DNA of 64,000 nucleotides. It comes from Stomatobaculum sp. F0698 (GTDB lineage: Bacteria > Bacillota > Clostridia > Lachnospirales > Lachnospiraceae). Below the pieces are notes generated by a model. The model was not told the origin of the DNA. It saw only the letters and a program-made list of their open reading frames with translations, and did not search any database. The stretch lies in the NCBI RefSeq assembly GCF_030644385.1, contig NZ_CP130060.1:186001-250000 (forward strand), read 5' to 3'. The position numbers and the translations under genes were made by a program. Positions 17,618-25,969 of the stretch are shown in pieces; the stretch's first letter is position 1, and each line of letters opens with the position of its first letter.

Positions 17618-18538
17618 ATGGAACAGGATGTTCAACAGATTCTCGAAGCGGCACTCGCAGAGGGCAAAAACGTATTGATTGAGGGCAAGGTCGCAAGCTA
17701 CATTCCGGAGCTTGCAAAGGCGGATTCCTCGAACCTTGGTTGCTGCATCATGATGGCGGACGGCACCACGTATCAGGCGGGCGATTACAATATCCCGTTT
17801 ACCATGCAGAGCATTGCGAAGACCTTTTCGCTGATTCTCGCACTGCAGACTTCGGGCTATGACCACACCTTCTCGAAGGTCGGCATGGAGCCGACGGGTG
17901 ACCGCTTTGACAGCATACTCCAGCTTGAGTTAAAGGACTGGAGACCGTTCAACCCGATGATCAATGCGGGAGCGATTGTGACGGCAGACTGCATTCAGGC
18001 GGCGGAGCCGTTTGAGGAGTTCCTTGCACTGGTCAGAAAGCTCTGCGCGAATCCGAACATCAAATTGAACGAGAAGGTGTACCAGTCCGAGAAGCGGACC
18101 GGCACCAGAAACCGTTCGATTGCTTACCTCTTAAAGAGCGATCACGTGCTGGAAGGCGAGCCGGAGGAGGTGCTGGATGTGTACTTCCGCATGTGCTCGG
18201 TCATGTGCACGGCAAAGGATCTCGCGCACTACGCGATGATTCTTTCCAACAAGGGTGTTGACCCGAAGACGGGAGAGCGCCTCCTCGATGCGGACATTGT
18301 TCGCATCGTGACCACCCTCATGATGCTCTGCGGCATGTACGATGAGTCCGGCGAGTATGCGGTGAAGGTCGGCCTGCCCTCGAAGAGCGGCGTGGGCGGC
18401 GGTATTGTTGCGGTCGGTCAGAACGGTATGGGAATCGGAACCTTTGGCCCGATGCTGAACAAGAAGGGTAACAGTGTGGGCGGCGAAAAGATGCTGCAGT
18501 ATCTCTCCGAGCACCTCGGCTACCACATCTTTGCATAA
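17618..18538 (+). CDS. glsA: Glutaminase A
   Basis: Hydrolyses glutamine to glutamate and ammonia; cytoplasmic, serine-dependent with a beta-lactamase-like fold. 306 residues, the usual size. The catalytic S-x-x-K is S65-I-A-K68 (PFTMQSIAKTFSL). Further family blocks are NPMINAGAI, KSGVGGGIVAV and GIGTFGP. Cotranscribed with the AGCS symporter upstream. In this genome it would supply glutamate for the hydroxyglutarate pathway encoded at 56-64 kb. Confidence 0.95.
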   Translation: MEQDVQQILEAALAEGKNVLIEGKVASYIPELAKADSSNLGCCIMMADGTTYQAGDYNIPFTMQSIAKTFSLILALQTSGYDHTFSKVGMEPTGDRFDSILQLELKDWRPFNPMINAGAIVTADCIQAAEPFEEFLALVRKLCANPNIKLNEKVYQSEKRTGTRNRSIAYLLKSDHVLEGEPEEVLDVYFRMCSVMCTAKDLAHYAMILSNKGVDPKTGERLLDADIVRIVTTLMMLCGMYDESGEYAVKVGLPSKSGVGGGIVAVGQNGMGIGTFGPMLNKKGNSVGGEKMLQYLSEHLGYHIFA

Positions 18539-18558
18539 GTTGCACCAAATAAAAATGA

Positions 18559-18599
18559 GGCTGTAAAAAATGCATATTGCATTTTTTACAGCCTTTTCG
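18559..18599 (+). terminator. Intrinsic terminator after glsA
   Basis: Perfect 16-bp stem GGCTGTAAAAAATGCA / TGCATTTTTTACAGCC with a 3-nt loop followed by TTTT. Confidence 0.9.
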
Positions 18600-18613
18600 A
18601 TAGAAGGAAGCTC

Positions 18614-18622
18614 TGTTATACT
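18614..18622 (+). promoter_or_regulatory. Extended -10 promoter placed directly at an ATG
   Basis: TGTTATACT is an extended -10 (TGn-TATACT) only six bases before the ABC-F ATG at 18629. Expected transcription start is at about the ATG itself, and no ribosome site lies at usable distance (AAGGAAG is 18 bases up). This suggests a leaderless mRNA. Confidence 0.5.
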
Positions 18623-18628
18623 AAAATT

Positions 18629-20467
18629 ATGAATACAATTGTCTCTATAGAACATTTAGAAAAGGTATATACGGCGCGCAAACTTTTTGACGACACTGCC
18701 TGCTATATCGGCGAGGGCGAAAAGCTTGCGCTGATTGGCGTGAACGGAACCGGAAAATCGACCCTGCTTCGCATCGTGGCGGGGGAGGAGAGTCCGGACA
18801 GCGGAGAGCTCATTGTGCGAAAGGGGCTGCAAATTCGCTTCCTCTCGCAGAACCCGAAGTTTTGCGAGGAAGAGACGGCGCTCTCGGCCTGCCTTCGCAT
18901 GGCGGGCGGCGAAGTGCTCGGCGAGGACACGGTGGCGGCGGCCAAGAAGCTGCTTGCCGCGCTCGGTGTGACGGAACTTGATCTACCTTGCGAGACCTTG
19001 TCGGGCGGGGAGAAAAAGCGCATTGCCCTGGCGGGGGTACTGCTTCACCCGGCAGACCTTCTGATTCTCGATGAGCCGACCAACCATCTGGACGGCGAAA
19101 CCGCGGAGTGGCTTGAGAACTACTTAAAGAACTTTCGCGGCGCTCTCCTCATGGTCACGCACGACCGCTATTTTCTGGATTCGGTCTGCACGCGCATTTT
19201 GGAATTGGACCGCGGGAAGATTTACTCCTATGATGCGAATTACGAGGGCTTTCTCGCGCTGAAGGCGGAGCGCCTCGACATTCAGCAGGCGAACGAGAGG
19301 ACCAGACAGAGCATTCTCAGAAAGGAGCTCGCCTGGATGCAGCGCGGGGCGCGCGCCCGCGGCACCAAGTCAAAGGAGCGCATTGCCCGCTACGAAAAGC
19401 TTTCGGCGGAGAGCGGTCCGGAGGCAGAGGCTTCGCTCCAACTGGCATCCGCCTATTCGCGGCTCGGAAAGACGACACTCGCGTTTCAAAATGTGAGCAA
19501 GGGCTTTGACGGAAAGACGCTCTTCCGGGATTTCAGCTACCAGTTTCAGAAGAACGACAGACTGGGCATTATAGGAAGGAATGGCGCAGGCAAGAGCACG
19601 CTCCTAAAGCTGATCACGGGGATTGAGGAGCCCGACAGCGGCGAAATCGAAATCGGGCAGACCGTAAAGATAGGCTATTTCAGTCAGGAAAACGAGGCGC
19701 TCTCGGGTGAGCTCACGGTGATTGAAAGTGTCAAGGAGATTGCGGAGTTTGTGCCGAGCCCGGAAGGGCCGATCAGCGCCGCGAAGATGTTGGAGCGCTT
19801 CCTCTTCCCGAGCTCTCAGCACTATATGAAGGTCGAGAAGTTATCGGGCGGCGAGAAGCGGCGGCTGTTTCTCTTGAAAATCCTGATGGGCGCGCCGAAT
19901 CTCTTGATACTGGACGAGCCGACCAATGACCTCGATATCCGCACCATGACCGTTCTAGAGGACTATCTGGACAGCTTTGCGGGCATAGTGATTGCGGTGA
20001 GCCACGACCGCTATTTTCTGGACCGAACCGTGCACCGCATTCTGGCACTCGAGGACGGCGTGATTTCGCAGTACGAGGGCGGCTACACGGACTATCAGGT
20101 CGAGAAGCTGAGGCGGGAACTGCTGCGCGGTGAGAATGTGGGCAGCGGCGCGGAAAGTACGGTGAGCGCCGAAAAAGAGGCGAGTAAGCAGCGTGCCGAG
20201 GAGACCAGACGGCAGCGTGCGCGGCGCATGAGCTATCAGGAAAAACAGGACTTTTTGCACATCGAGGACGAAATCGCTGCACTTGAGGCGCGCGTTGCGG
20301 AGATCGAGGTGGAGTATGCCGCTTCGGCGAGCGACTTTCAGCGTCTCACCGCGCTCGACAAGGAGCGCGAAGAAGTTGAGACAAAACTTCTGGAGCGCAT
20401 GGAGCGCTGGGAATACTTGACGGAACTGCAGGCAGAAATTGAGGCAGAGAGGGAAAGTAAGGTATGA
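18629..20467 (+). CDS. ABC-F family ATPase
   Basis: A soluble twin-ATPase protein of 612 residues, no membrane segments, ABC-F family (ribosome-associated translation factors and antibiotic-protection proteins). First cassette: Walker A GVNGTGKST, LSGGEKKRIAL, LLILDEPTNHLD. Second: GRNGAGKST, LSGGEKRRLFL, LLILDEPTNDLD. The interdomain linker (about residues 200-275) is charged and helical (KELAWMQRGARARGTKSKER), and a C-terminal coiled coil rich in Glu/Arg is present. Its stop overlaps the next gene by four bases. Whether it is housekeeping (EttA/Uup-like) or resistance-type cannot be told. Confidence 0.93.
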   Translation: MNTIVSIEHLEKVYTARKLFDDTACYIGEGEKLALIGVNGTGKSTLLRIVAGEESPDSGELIVRKGLQIRFLSQNPKFCEEETALSACLRMAGGEVLGEDTVAAAKKLLAALGVTELDLPCETLSGGEKKRIALAGVLLHPADLLILDEPTNHLDGETAEWLENYLKNFRGALLMVTHDRYFLDSVCTRILELDRGKIYSYDANYEGFLALKAERLDIQQANERTRQSILRKELAWMQRGARARGTKSKERIARYEKLSAESGPEAEASLQLASAYSRLGKTTLAFQNVSKGFDGKTLFRDFSYQFQKNDRLGIIGRNGAGKSTLLKLITGIEEPDSGEIEIGQTVKIGYFSQENEALSGELTVIESVKEIAEFVPSPEGPISAAKMLERFLFPSSQHYMKVEKLSGGEKRRLFLLKILMGAPNLLILDEPTNDLDIRTMTVLEDYLDSFAGIVIAVSHDRYFLDRTVHRILALEDGVISQYEGGYTDYQVEKLRRELLRGENVGSGAESTVSAEKEASKQRAEETRRQRARRMSYQEKQDFLHIEDEIAALEARVAEIEVEYAASASDFQRLTALDKEREEVETKLLERMERWEYLTELQAEIEAERESKV

Positions 20468-20825
20468 GTGGATTGAGTCGGGAAGAAAAGAGACGTTACG
20501 CAGCCATTTTACAGGAGGAGTTAATCCCGGCCATGGGCTGCACCGAGCCGATCGCGATTGCGTATGCGGCTTCGGTTGCGGGCAAGGTACTCGGCGAGGA
20601 GGCACGCCGCATGGAGCTTAGCTGCTCCGGCAACATCATCAAGAACGTGAAGGCGGTCGCGGTCCCGAACGCGGGCGGTCAGAAGGGCATTGCGGTCGCG
20701 GGCATTCTGGGCCTTGTCGGCGGCAACCCGGAGAAGCAGCTCGAGGTCATTTCGGTATGCGCGACACGGACAAGGAGATCCTGCGCGTTATGACGAACGA
20801 AGTCAATGTTGACGACTGTGTGTGA
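20464..20825 (+). pseudogene. Cysteine desulfidase / UPF0597 (YhaM/CyuA-like), internally deleted
   Basis: The first 95 residues are the N-terminus of the UPF0597/cysteine desulfidase family: EELIPAMGCTEPIAIAYAAS with the conserved Cys, and CSGNIIKNVKAVAVPNAGG, then LGLVGGNPEKQLEVIS. At about 20755 the frame changes, and a second frame reads GMRDTDKEILRVMTNEV..DDCV to a stop at 20825, which resembles the family's C-terminal end. Some 300 of about 430 residues are missing. The start overlaps the ABC-F stop (ATGA). It can no longer form the iron-sulfur active site. The assignment of the C-terminal piece is an inference. Confidence 0.72.
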
Positions 20826-20842
20826 GAAAGGAGCGTAACAAG

Positions 20843-21592
20843 ATGGAAAAGAGAGCAGTGATCGGTATTTCGACGGGGCTCATTACGGACGACGGCGGCA
20901 TGTTCCCGGGCTATCGCCGCATTTATGTGAACGAGGACTACATCAACGCAGTGCTCGCGGCGGGCGGTGTGCCGGTCATGATTCCGATGAACGGCGACCG
21001 CGAGGCGCTTGCGGCTGTGGTTGACAAACTGGACGCGCTGCTGATTACCGGCGGCGATGACATCGACCCGATTCGCTACGGCGAAGAGCCGCACCGCGGC
21101 CTCGGCAAGATTGTACCGGAGCGCGATTTCTGCGATTTTACGCTCTATGAGCTCGCGAGAGAGCGCCACCTGCCGATACTCGGCGTGTGCCGCGGTTTCC
21201 AGCTCATCAACATTGCGGAGGGCGGCAGCCTCTATCAGGATCTGGGAGAGCGCAGCGGTGAAGTCTTAAAGCACTCCCAGGGACACAGCCCGCGCCTTGC
21301 AACTCACTCGGTGAACATAAGACCGGATTCGAAGATTGCTTCGATTCTCGGTGTCACCGAGCACCGCGTGAACTCCTTCCACCACCAGACGGTGAAGAAG
21401 GTCGGCACGCCGTTTACCGAGGTGGCGACTGCACCGGACGGTGTGACCGAGGCGGTCGAACTTCCGGGCGACGATTTCCTGATTGCGGTGCAGTGGCATC
21501 CGGAGATGCTGGAGAGTGTGGACCCGGTCATGCGGAAACTTTGGAGTGCATTCATTGCGGCGGGACTGCGGTACCGCGCGGCGAAGAACTGA
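20843..21592 (+). CDS. Gamma-glutamyl-gamma-aminobutyrate hydrolase family peptidase (C26)
   Basis: Class I glutamine amidotransferase-like hydrolase, 249 residues from the ATG at 20843 (AAAGGAG upstream). Nucleophile elbow GVCRGFQLINIAEGG with the catalytic Cys, substrate loop LLITGGDDIDPIRYGEEP, and the His-Glu pair in AVQWHPEM. Members cleave gamma-glutamyl amides such as gamma-Glu-GABA or gamma-glutamyl peptides in the cytoplasm. It is followed after 22 bp by an amino-acid permease, suggesting uptake then hydrolysis of a gamma-glutamyl compound, again a glutamate source. Confidence 0.9.
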   Translation: MEKRAVIGISTGLITDDGGMFPGYRRIYVNEDYINAVLAAGGVPVMIPMNGDREALAAVVDKLDALLITGGDDIDPIRYGEEPHRGLGKIVPERDFCDFTLYELARERHLPILGVCRGFQLINIAEGGSLYQDLGERSGEVLKHSQGHSPRLATHSVNIRPDSKIASILGVTEHRVNSFHHQTVKKVGTPFTEVATAPDGVTEAVELPGDDFLIAVQWHPEMLESVDPVMRKLWSAFIAAGLRYRAAKN

Positions 21593-21614
21593 TTTGACAA
21601 GAAAGGCGGATTTT

Positions 21615-23000
21615 GTGAAAGAGAAGAATCAAAAGTTAGGATTTTGGTCCATCGTATTACTTACCATCAACGGCGTGATTGGAACCGGTATTTTCTTATC
21701 GCCCGGCAGTGTGGCGAAGCAGGCCGGCAGCATTGCGCCGGAGATTTACTTCTGCGCGGCGCTCTTTGCGGCGTGTCTCGCCGTGACCTTTGCATCCGCT
21801 TCCCGCTATGTCGTAAAGAGCGGTGCGGCCTATGCGTACACGGAGGCAGCGTTCGGTGAGAGCGTCGGGTTATATGTGGGTAGCACGCGCTTTGTTGCGG
21901 CCAGCATTGCCTGGGGCGTTATGGCGACGGGCGTTGTAAAGACCGCTCTCCAGATTTTGCGCCTCGACACGAGCAAGATTTCCAATGTGACCCTTGGCTT
22001 CCTCTGCCTCATGGTCATTTTGCTCATCATCAACATCTGCGGCATGCAGGTGTTCCGCTTTGTCTCGAACCTCTCGACCGTCGGTAAGCTCGGCGCCCTG
22101 GTGCTCACGGTGGTAGCGGGTCTCTTCCTGATTCTCACGACCGGCGTGAACCGCACCGCTGAGGTAGAGCTCCTCACGAACGATGCGGGCGAGAAGTTAA
22201 TCCCGGCGCTCACCACGAGCGGCTTCGTGACGGCTGTCATCTCGGCGTTCTATGCGTTCACGGGCTTTGAGAGTGTCGCGAGCGGCTCCGGCGATATGGA
22301 GAATCCGGAGAAGAACCTGCCGCGCGCGCTCCCGCTGGCAATCGGCATCATAGCCCTCATCTACTGCGGCATTGTCTTTGTCGCCATGCGGATCGATCCG
22401 GTGTCTCTGGTCACCTCGAAGGATGTCGTGGTGCTCGCGGCGGTCTTCCCGAACCCGCTCTTAAAGGGGCTCATTGTCGGCGGCGCGCTGATTTCGATGT
22501 TCGGCATCAATGTCGCAGCGTCCTTCCTGACCCCGCGCGTACTCGAGGCCATGGCTTCGGACGGGCTGGTCCCGAAAATCTTCGCAAAGCGCACGGAGAG
22601 CGGCGTTCCGATTTACTCCTTCCTGCTCACCGTGACGCTTGCCATCATCATCCCGATGGCTTTTCAGTATGACATGCGCGGCATCATGATTATCAGCTCG
22701 ATCAGCCGTTTCGTGCAGTTCGTGCTCGTGCCGCTCGCGGTCATCACCTTCTACTACGGCAAGAACCGCGGTCAGGTGATTGCGAACCCGAAGAAGAACT
22801 TTGTGCTGGACGTTCCGCTCTCCCTGCTTTCCCTCGGGCTCACGGTCTTCCTGCTCGCAAAGTTCAAGTGGGCGGCGCAGTTCTCCCTTCAGGTGGACGG
22901 TAAGACAGTGCCGAACTACTACGCAATCGTTGCGATGTTCATCGGGTATATTGTGCTTCCGGCGGGTGTCTACTTCTACCGCTCCCGCAAGAAGGCTTAA
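21615..23000 (+). CDS. APC-family amino-acid permease
   Basis: A 461-residue, 12-helix transporter of the APC superfamily. Start is the GTG at 21615 (GAAAGGCGG upstream) giving KEKNQKLGFWSIVLLTINGVIGTGIFLSPGSVAKQ, the canonical TM1 with the GVIGTGIF substrate loop. FYAFTGFESVASGSGDMENPEKNLPRAL (TM6 region) is also typical. In one unit with the C26 hydrolase. Substrate probably an amino acid or small gamma-glutamyl derivative. Confidence 0.9.
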   Translation: MKEKNQKLGFWSIVLLTINGVIGTGIFLSPGSVAKQAGSIAPEIYFCAALFAACLAVTFASASRYVVKSGAAYAYTEAAFGESVGLYVGSTRFVAASIAWGVMATGVVKTALQILRLDTSKISNVTLGFLCLMVILLIINICGMQVFRFVSNLSTVGKLGALVLTVVAGLFLILTTGVNRTAEVELLTNDAGEKLIPALTTSGFVTAVISAFYAFTGFESVASGSGDMENPEKNLPRALPLAIGIIALIYCGIVFVAMRIDPVSLVTSKDVVVLAAVFPNPLLKGLIVGGALISMFGINVAASFLTPRVLEAMASDGLVPKIFAKRTESGVPIYSFLLTVTLAIIIPMAFQYDMRGIMIISSISRFVQFVLVPLAVITFYYGKNRGQVIANPKKNFVLDVPLSLLSLGLTVFLLAKFKWAAQFSLQVDGKTVPNYYAIVAMFIGYIVLPAGVYFYRSRKKA

Positions 23001-23035
23001 TTCGTCGGTGTAAGCGCTTACAATCGAAAAAAGGC

Positions 23036-23064
23036 TTGACCTCTCCCGCGCATGGTGCTATATT
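23036..23064 (+). promoter_or_regulatory. Sigma-70-type promoter of aro operon leader
   Basis: TTGAC(C) and TATATT separated by 16-17 bp. The whole promoter lies in one arm and the loop of an imperfect long dyad (GACCTCTC... at about 23039 paired with ...GAGAGGTC ending 23100) that is followed by TTTTT, so the same DNA could act as terminator for the permease upstream. Confidence 0.65.
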
Positions 23065-23107
23065 CCCTTCAACAAAAGGGAGCGCCATACGAGAGAGGTC
23101 TTTTTCT

Positions 23108-23170
23108 ATGAGTCAGAAGTTCGCAGTCAACGGCTATTGGTACTTTTACTTTTACGGCTTTACGGTCTGA
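23108..23170 (+). CDS. Aromatic-amino-acid leader peptide (attenuator)
   Basis: A 20-residue open frame with GAGAGAGG nine bases before its ATG: MSQKFAVNGYWYFYFYGFTV. Nine of 20 codons are aromatic (four Phe, four Tyr, one Trp), with eight in the last eleven positions. It precedes an intrinsic terminator (23237-23277) and the DAHP synthase gene. Ribosome stalling at Phe/Tyr/Trp codons under starvation would be expected to favour an antiterminator, as in classical pheA/trp attenuation. Too short for routine gene calling. Confidence 0.85.
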   Translation: MSQKFAVNGYWYFYFYGFTV

Positions 23171-23223
23171 AAGTAAGAGTGCTTTTTGCTGCGAATAAAA
23201 TCTCGGGATATGTAACGGGATTG

Positions 23224-23277
23224 GAGACGTTTCCAAGGCGTCTGCGGTGAAAACACTTCACCGCAGGCGTCTTTTTT
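23224..23277 (+). promoter_or_regulatory. Attenuator: terminator and competing antiterminator
   Basis: Terminator: 23237-23251 pairs with 23257-23271 (GGCGTCTGCGGTGAA, two G-U pairs), then T6. Competing stem: AGACG at 23225-23229 with CGTCT at 23239-23243, which would occupy the left arm of the terminator. Both lie between the leader peptide and the DAHP synthase start at 23325. Confidence 0.8.
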
Positions 23278-23324
23278 GTTCTTGTTACCCGCTGCACAGT
23301 TCGTTCAAACAGAGGAGAAAGCAT

Positions 23325-24341
23325 ATGATTATCATCATCAACAGCAAGACCAAGCCGGAAAAAGTAAGCGATCTGGTAAACTGGATTGAGAGAAAGGGCC
23401 TGAAGACCCATATCACGGAGGGTGATTATCAAAACATCATCGGCGTCATCGGTGATACCTCCCGGATTGATGAGGATCAGGTGAAGAGCTTTGACATTGT
23501 CGAGGCTGTGAAGCGCGTCTCGGAGCCGTTTAAGCAGGCAAACCGCAAGTTCCACCCGCACGACACGGTGGTTGAGGTGACACCGGAGGTGAAGATAGGT
23601 CACGGCAATTTCGGACTGATTGCGGGTCCCTGCTCGGTGGAGTGCGAGGAGCAGATTATCTTTGTCGCGCAGAGCGTCAAGGCGGCGGGCGCAACCATGC
23701 TCCGCGGCGGCGCGTTCAAGCCGCGCACTTCCCCCTACGATTTCCAGGGCCTGAAGGCAGAAGGACTGAAGCTTCTGCTTGAGGCCAAGAAGGCGACAGG
23801 CCTTCCGATTGTGACCGAGATTATGAGCGCGGAGCACATTCCGCTCTTTGAGGATGTGGATGTGATTCAGGTCGGCGCGCGGAACATGCAGAACTTTGAG
23901 CTCTTAAAGGAGCTCGGCAAGTTGAATAAGCCCATCCTTTTAAAGCGCGGTCTCGCAAACACCATCAAGGAGCTCCTGATGAGCGCCGAGTACATCATGA
24001 GCTCGGGCAACGAGAACGTGATTCTCTGCGAGCGCGGCATACGCACCTACGAGACGGCGACCAGAAATACCCTGGATCTCTCCGCGGTTCCGGTGCTGCA
24101 CGAGCTCTCGCACCTTCCGGTGGTCGTGGACCCGAGCCACGCAACGGGCGTGGCGCGCTATGTAAAGCCAATGGCCATGGCTGCGGTCGCTTCCGGCGCG
24201 GACGGCCTGATTATTGAGGTACACAACGATCCGTCGCACGCACTTTCGGACGGTGCGCAGTCCCTGCGCCCGGAGCAGTTCGCGGATGTGTCCCGTGCGA
24301 TTTCGCTGATTCGGAAGGCAACCGAAGAGGCAAATGCCTGA
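23325..24341 (+). CDS. aroF: 3-deoxy-7-phosphoheptulonate (DAHP) synthase, class I beta
   Basis: Condenses phosphoenolpyruvate and erythrose 4-phosphate, the first step of the shikimate pathway. The start at 23325 follows AGAGGAG; 338 residues. The N-terminal ferredoxin-like regulatory domain ([25 protein letters not shown], about 1-70) marks the Thermotoga-type form that is feedback-inhibited by aromatic amino acids. The barrel has [45 protein letters not shown] and [11 protein letters not shown]. Transcription is probably attenuated by the aromatic leader peptide upstream; aroB follows after 71 bp. Confidence 0.95.
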   Translation: MIIIINSKTKPEKVSDLVNWIERKGLKTHITEGDYQNIIGVIGDTSRIDEDQVKSFDIVEAVKRVSEPFKQANRKFHPHDTVVEVTPEVKIGHGNFGLIAGPCSVECEEQIIFVAQSVKAAGATMLRGGAFKPRTSPYDFQGLKAEGLKLLLEAKKATGLPIVTEIMSAEHIPLFEDVDVIQVGARNMQNFELLKELGKLNKPILLKRGLANTIKELLMSAEYIMSSGNENVILCERGIRTYETATRNTLDLSAVPVLHELSHLPVVVDPSHATGVARYVKPMAMAAVASGADGLIIEVHNDPSHALSDGAQSLRPEQFADVSRAISLIRKATEEANA

Positions 24342-24412
24342 GCGCGGGAAAAAGTAGCAAGCAAACAGCGAAGATAAGCCGGTGCGGAGCGCCGGGACGG
24401 AGGAGAAACTGT

Positions 24413-25465
24413 ATGGAACAGGTTCTGGTGCGGGCTTCAAGGGTTTACGAGGTAATCATAGGCGAAGGTGTGCTTTCGGAACTCGGCCTAAGAGCGGCGG
24501 CGCTGCTCCGCGGGCGGAGAGCGGTCATCGTGACGGATTCCAATGTGGGACCGCTGTATGCGAGGCGCACGGAAGAGACCTTGCGGGACGCCGGCTTTGC
24601 GGTGACGACCTTTACCTTTCCGGCCGGTGAGGCGTCAAAGAATCCGGGGACGCTCCTTGAACTCCTGACCTTCTTCGCGAAGCAGGAACTCACGCGAGAG
24701 GATGTTGTGATTGCGCTCGGCGGCGGTGTGACCGGAGATCTCGCGGGACTTGCGGCGTCTCTTTACCTTCGCGGAGTGCCCTGCATCCAGGTTCCCACCT
24801 CGCTGCTCGCCATGGTGGACTCCTCGGTCGGCGGAAAGACCGCAGTGGATTTGCCGGAGGGCAAGAATTTAGTCGGCACCTTCACGCAGCCCTATCTGGT
24901 GCTCTGCGACATTACGACCCTCGACACCCTGCCGAAGGAAGTGTTTGAAGAGGGCATGGCAGAAGTCATCAAGTACGGCATGATACGGAGTAAGGAACTC
25001 CTGGAACTTCTGCTGACCGACGATGCCGAGCGGAAGCGGGAGCGCGTGATTGCGCAGTGTGTGCGCTTAAAGCGCGATGTGGTCGCGGAGGATGAGCAGG
25101 ATTTCGGCGAGCGCCAGATTCTGAACTTCGGACATACCCTGGGACATGCCATCGAGCGGGAGATGAACTATAAGCTTTTCCACGGCGACTGTGTCGCAAT
25201 CGGCATGGCGATTATGACGCGGGCGCTGGTGCGGGACGGCCGCTGCCCGGAGAGCTGTGAGAAGATACTGGAGAAGCTTCTCAAAAAATATAAGCTGCCG
25301 AACAGCACGGAGCTGCCGAGCGAGCGCATCCTTGCGGCGGCACGCGCCGACAAGAAGCGCCGGGGCGAGAAGATTACGCTGATTGAGCCGAAAACGCTGG
25401 GCAACTGCGTGCTCGTGAAGACGGATTTTGCGGAACTCGCGCGACTTCTGGAGTTGGGGCGCTGA
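24413..25465 (+). CDS. aroB: 3-dehydroquinate synthase
   Basis: Second shikimate enzyme, converts DAHP to 3-dehydroquinate using NAD+ and a divalent metal. 350 residues. Conserved blocks: VIALGGGVTGDLAGLAASLYLRGVPCIQVPTSLLAMVDSSVGGKTAVD (NAD and substrate binding), EGMAEVIKYGMI (metal Glu), FGHTLGHAIE (metal His) and the HGDCVAIGM block. Downstream of and probably cotranscribed with aroF. Confidence 0.95.
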   Translation: MEQVLVRASRVYEVIIGEGVLSELGLRAAALLRGRRAVIVTDSNVGPLYARRTEETLRDAGFAVTTFTFPAGEASKNPGTLLELLTFFAKQELTREDVVIALGGGVTGDLAGLAASLYLRGVPCIQVPTSLLAMVDSSVGGKTAVDLPEGKNLVGTFTQPYLVLCDITTLDTLPKEVFEEGMAEVIKYGMIRSKELLELLLTDDAERKRERVIAQCVRLKRDVVAEDEQDFGERQILNFGHTLGHAIEREMNYKLFHGDCVAIGMAIMTRALVRDGRCPESCEKILEKLLKKYKLPNSTELPSERILAAARADKKRRGEKITLIEPKTLGNCVLVKTDFAELARLLELGR

Positions 25466-25470
25466 GAGAA

Positions 25471-25514
25471 AAACAGCCAAAGCGGAGCCATCCGCTTCGG
25501 CTGTTTTTATTTTT
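25471..25514 (+). terminator. Intrinsic terminator after aroB
   Basis: Stem AAACAGCC..AGCGGA / TCCGCT..GGCTGTTT with 4-nt loop and T-rich tail. Confidence 0.88.
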
Positions 25515-25525
25515 GAACCGAAAAC

Positions 25526-25554
25526 TTGACAGATACAGGGTGGGGGTATATTAT
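25526..25554 (+). promoter_or_regulatory. Promoter of csoR-copA
   Basis: TTGACA - 17 bp - TATTAT, an almost ideal vegetative promoter. Predicted start near 25561, ten bases before the CsoR-type palindrome. Confidence 0.8.
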
Positions 25555-25570
25555 GGCTGTAGTTCAAGTG

Positions 25571-25585
25571 TACCCCCTGGGGGTA
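25571..25585. promoter_or_regulatory. CsoR operator
   Basis: Perfect palindrome TACCCCC-T-GGGGGTA between the promoter and csoR, matching the GC-tract pseudopalindromes bound by CsoR proteins. A half-like GGGGGTA also occurs within the promoter spacer at 25542-25548. Confidence 0.8.
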
Positions 25586-25608
25586 TCAATCGGGAGAGGA
25601 GGTGCGAG

Positions 25609-25926
25609 GTGGCGGTGAACGAAGAGACGGCCTGTCCCCATTGCAGCGGCATGAAAAAGGTGCGGGACGGAGCTGAGCAGAGACAGCTCTTAAACCGACT
25701 GAACCGTATCGAGGGGCAGATACGCGGGGTAAAGAAGATGCTTGAGGAAGATGCCTACTGTATTGACATTCTGAATCAGGTTTCGGCAGCAAATTGCGCG
25801 CTGAACAGCTTTACCAAGGTGCTGCTTGCGGCACACGTAAAGTCCTGTGTCGCGGAGGATGTGCGCGAGGGCAATACGGAAAAGCTGGACGAGCTGGTCA
25901 GAACCCTGCAAAAGCTGATGAAGTGA
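25609..25926 (+). CDS. csoR: CsoR-family copper-sensing repressor
   Basis: A 105-residue helical repressor from the GTG at 25609 (GAGAGGAGG upstream). The Cu(I) ligands C51-x24-H76-x3-C80 are all present in YCIDIL and AAHVKSC, the exact CsoR pattern rather than FrmR or Rcn[21 protein letters not shown] is the conserved first helix. Extra N-terminal Cys pair CPHC at 9-12. Copper binding releases it from the operator just upstream, derepressing itself and copA, 43 bp downstream. Confidence 0.93.
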   Translation: MAVNEETACPHCSGMKKVRDGAEQRQLLNRLNRIEGQIRGVKKMLEEDAYCIDILNQVSAANCALNSFTKVLLAAHVKSCVAEDVREGNTEKLDELVRTLQKLMK

Positions 25927-25969
25927 GGCAGATGGTACCGGACGGGACAAGCATGAGAAAGAAGGTAAG

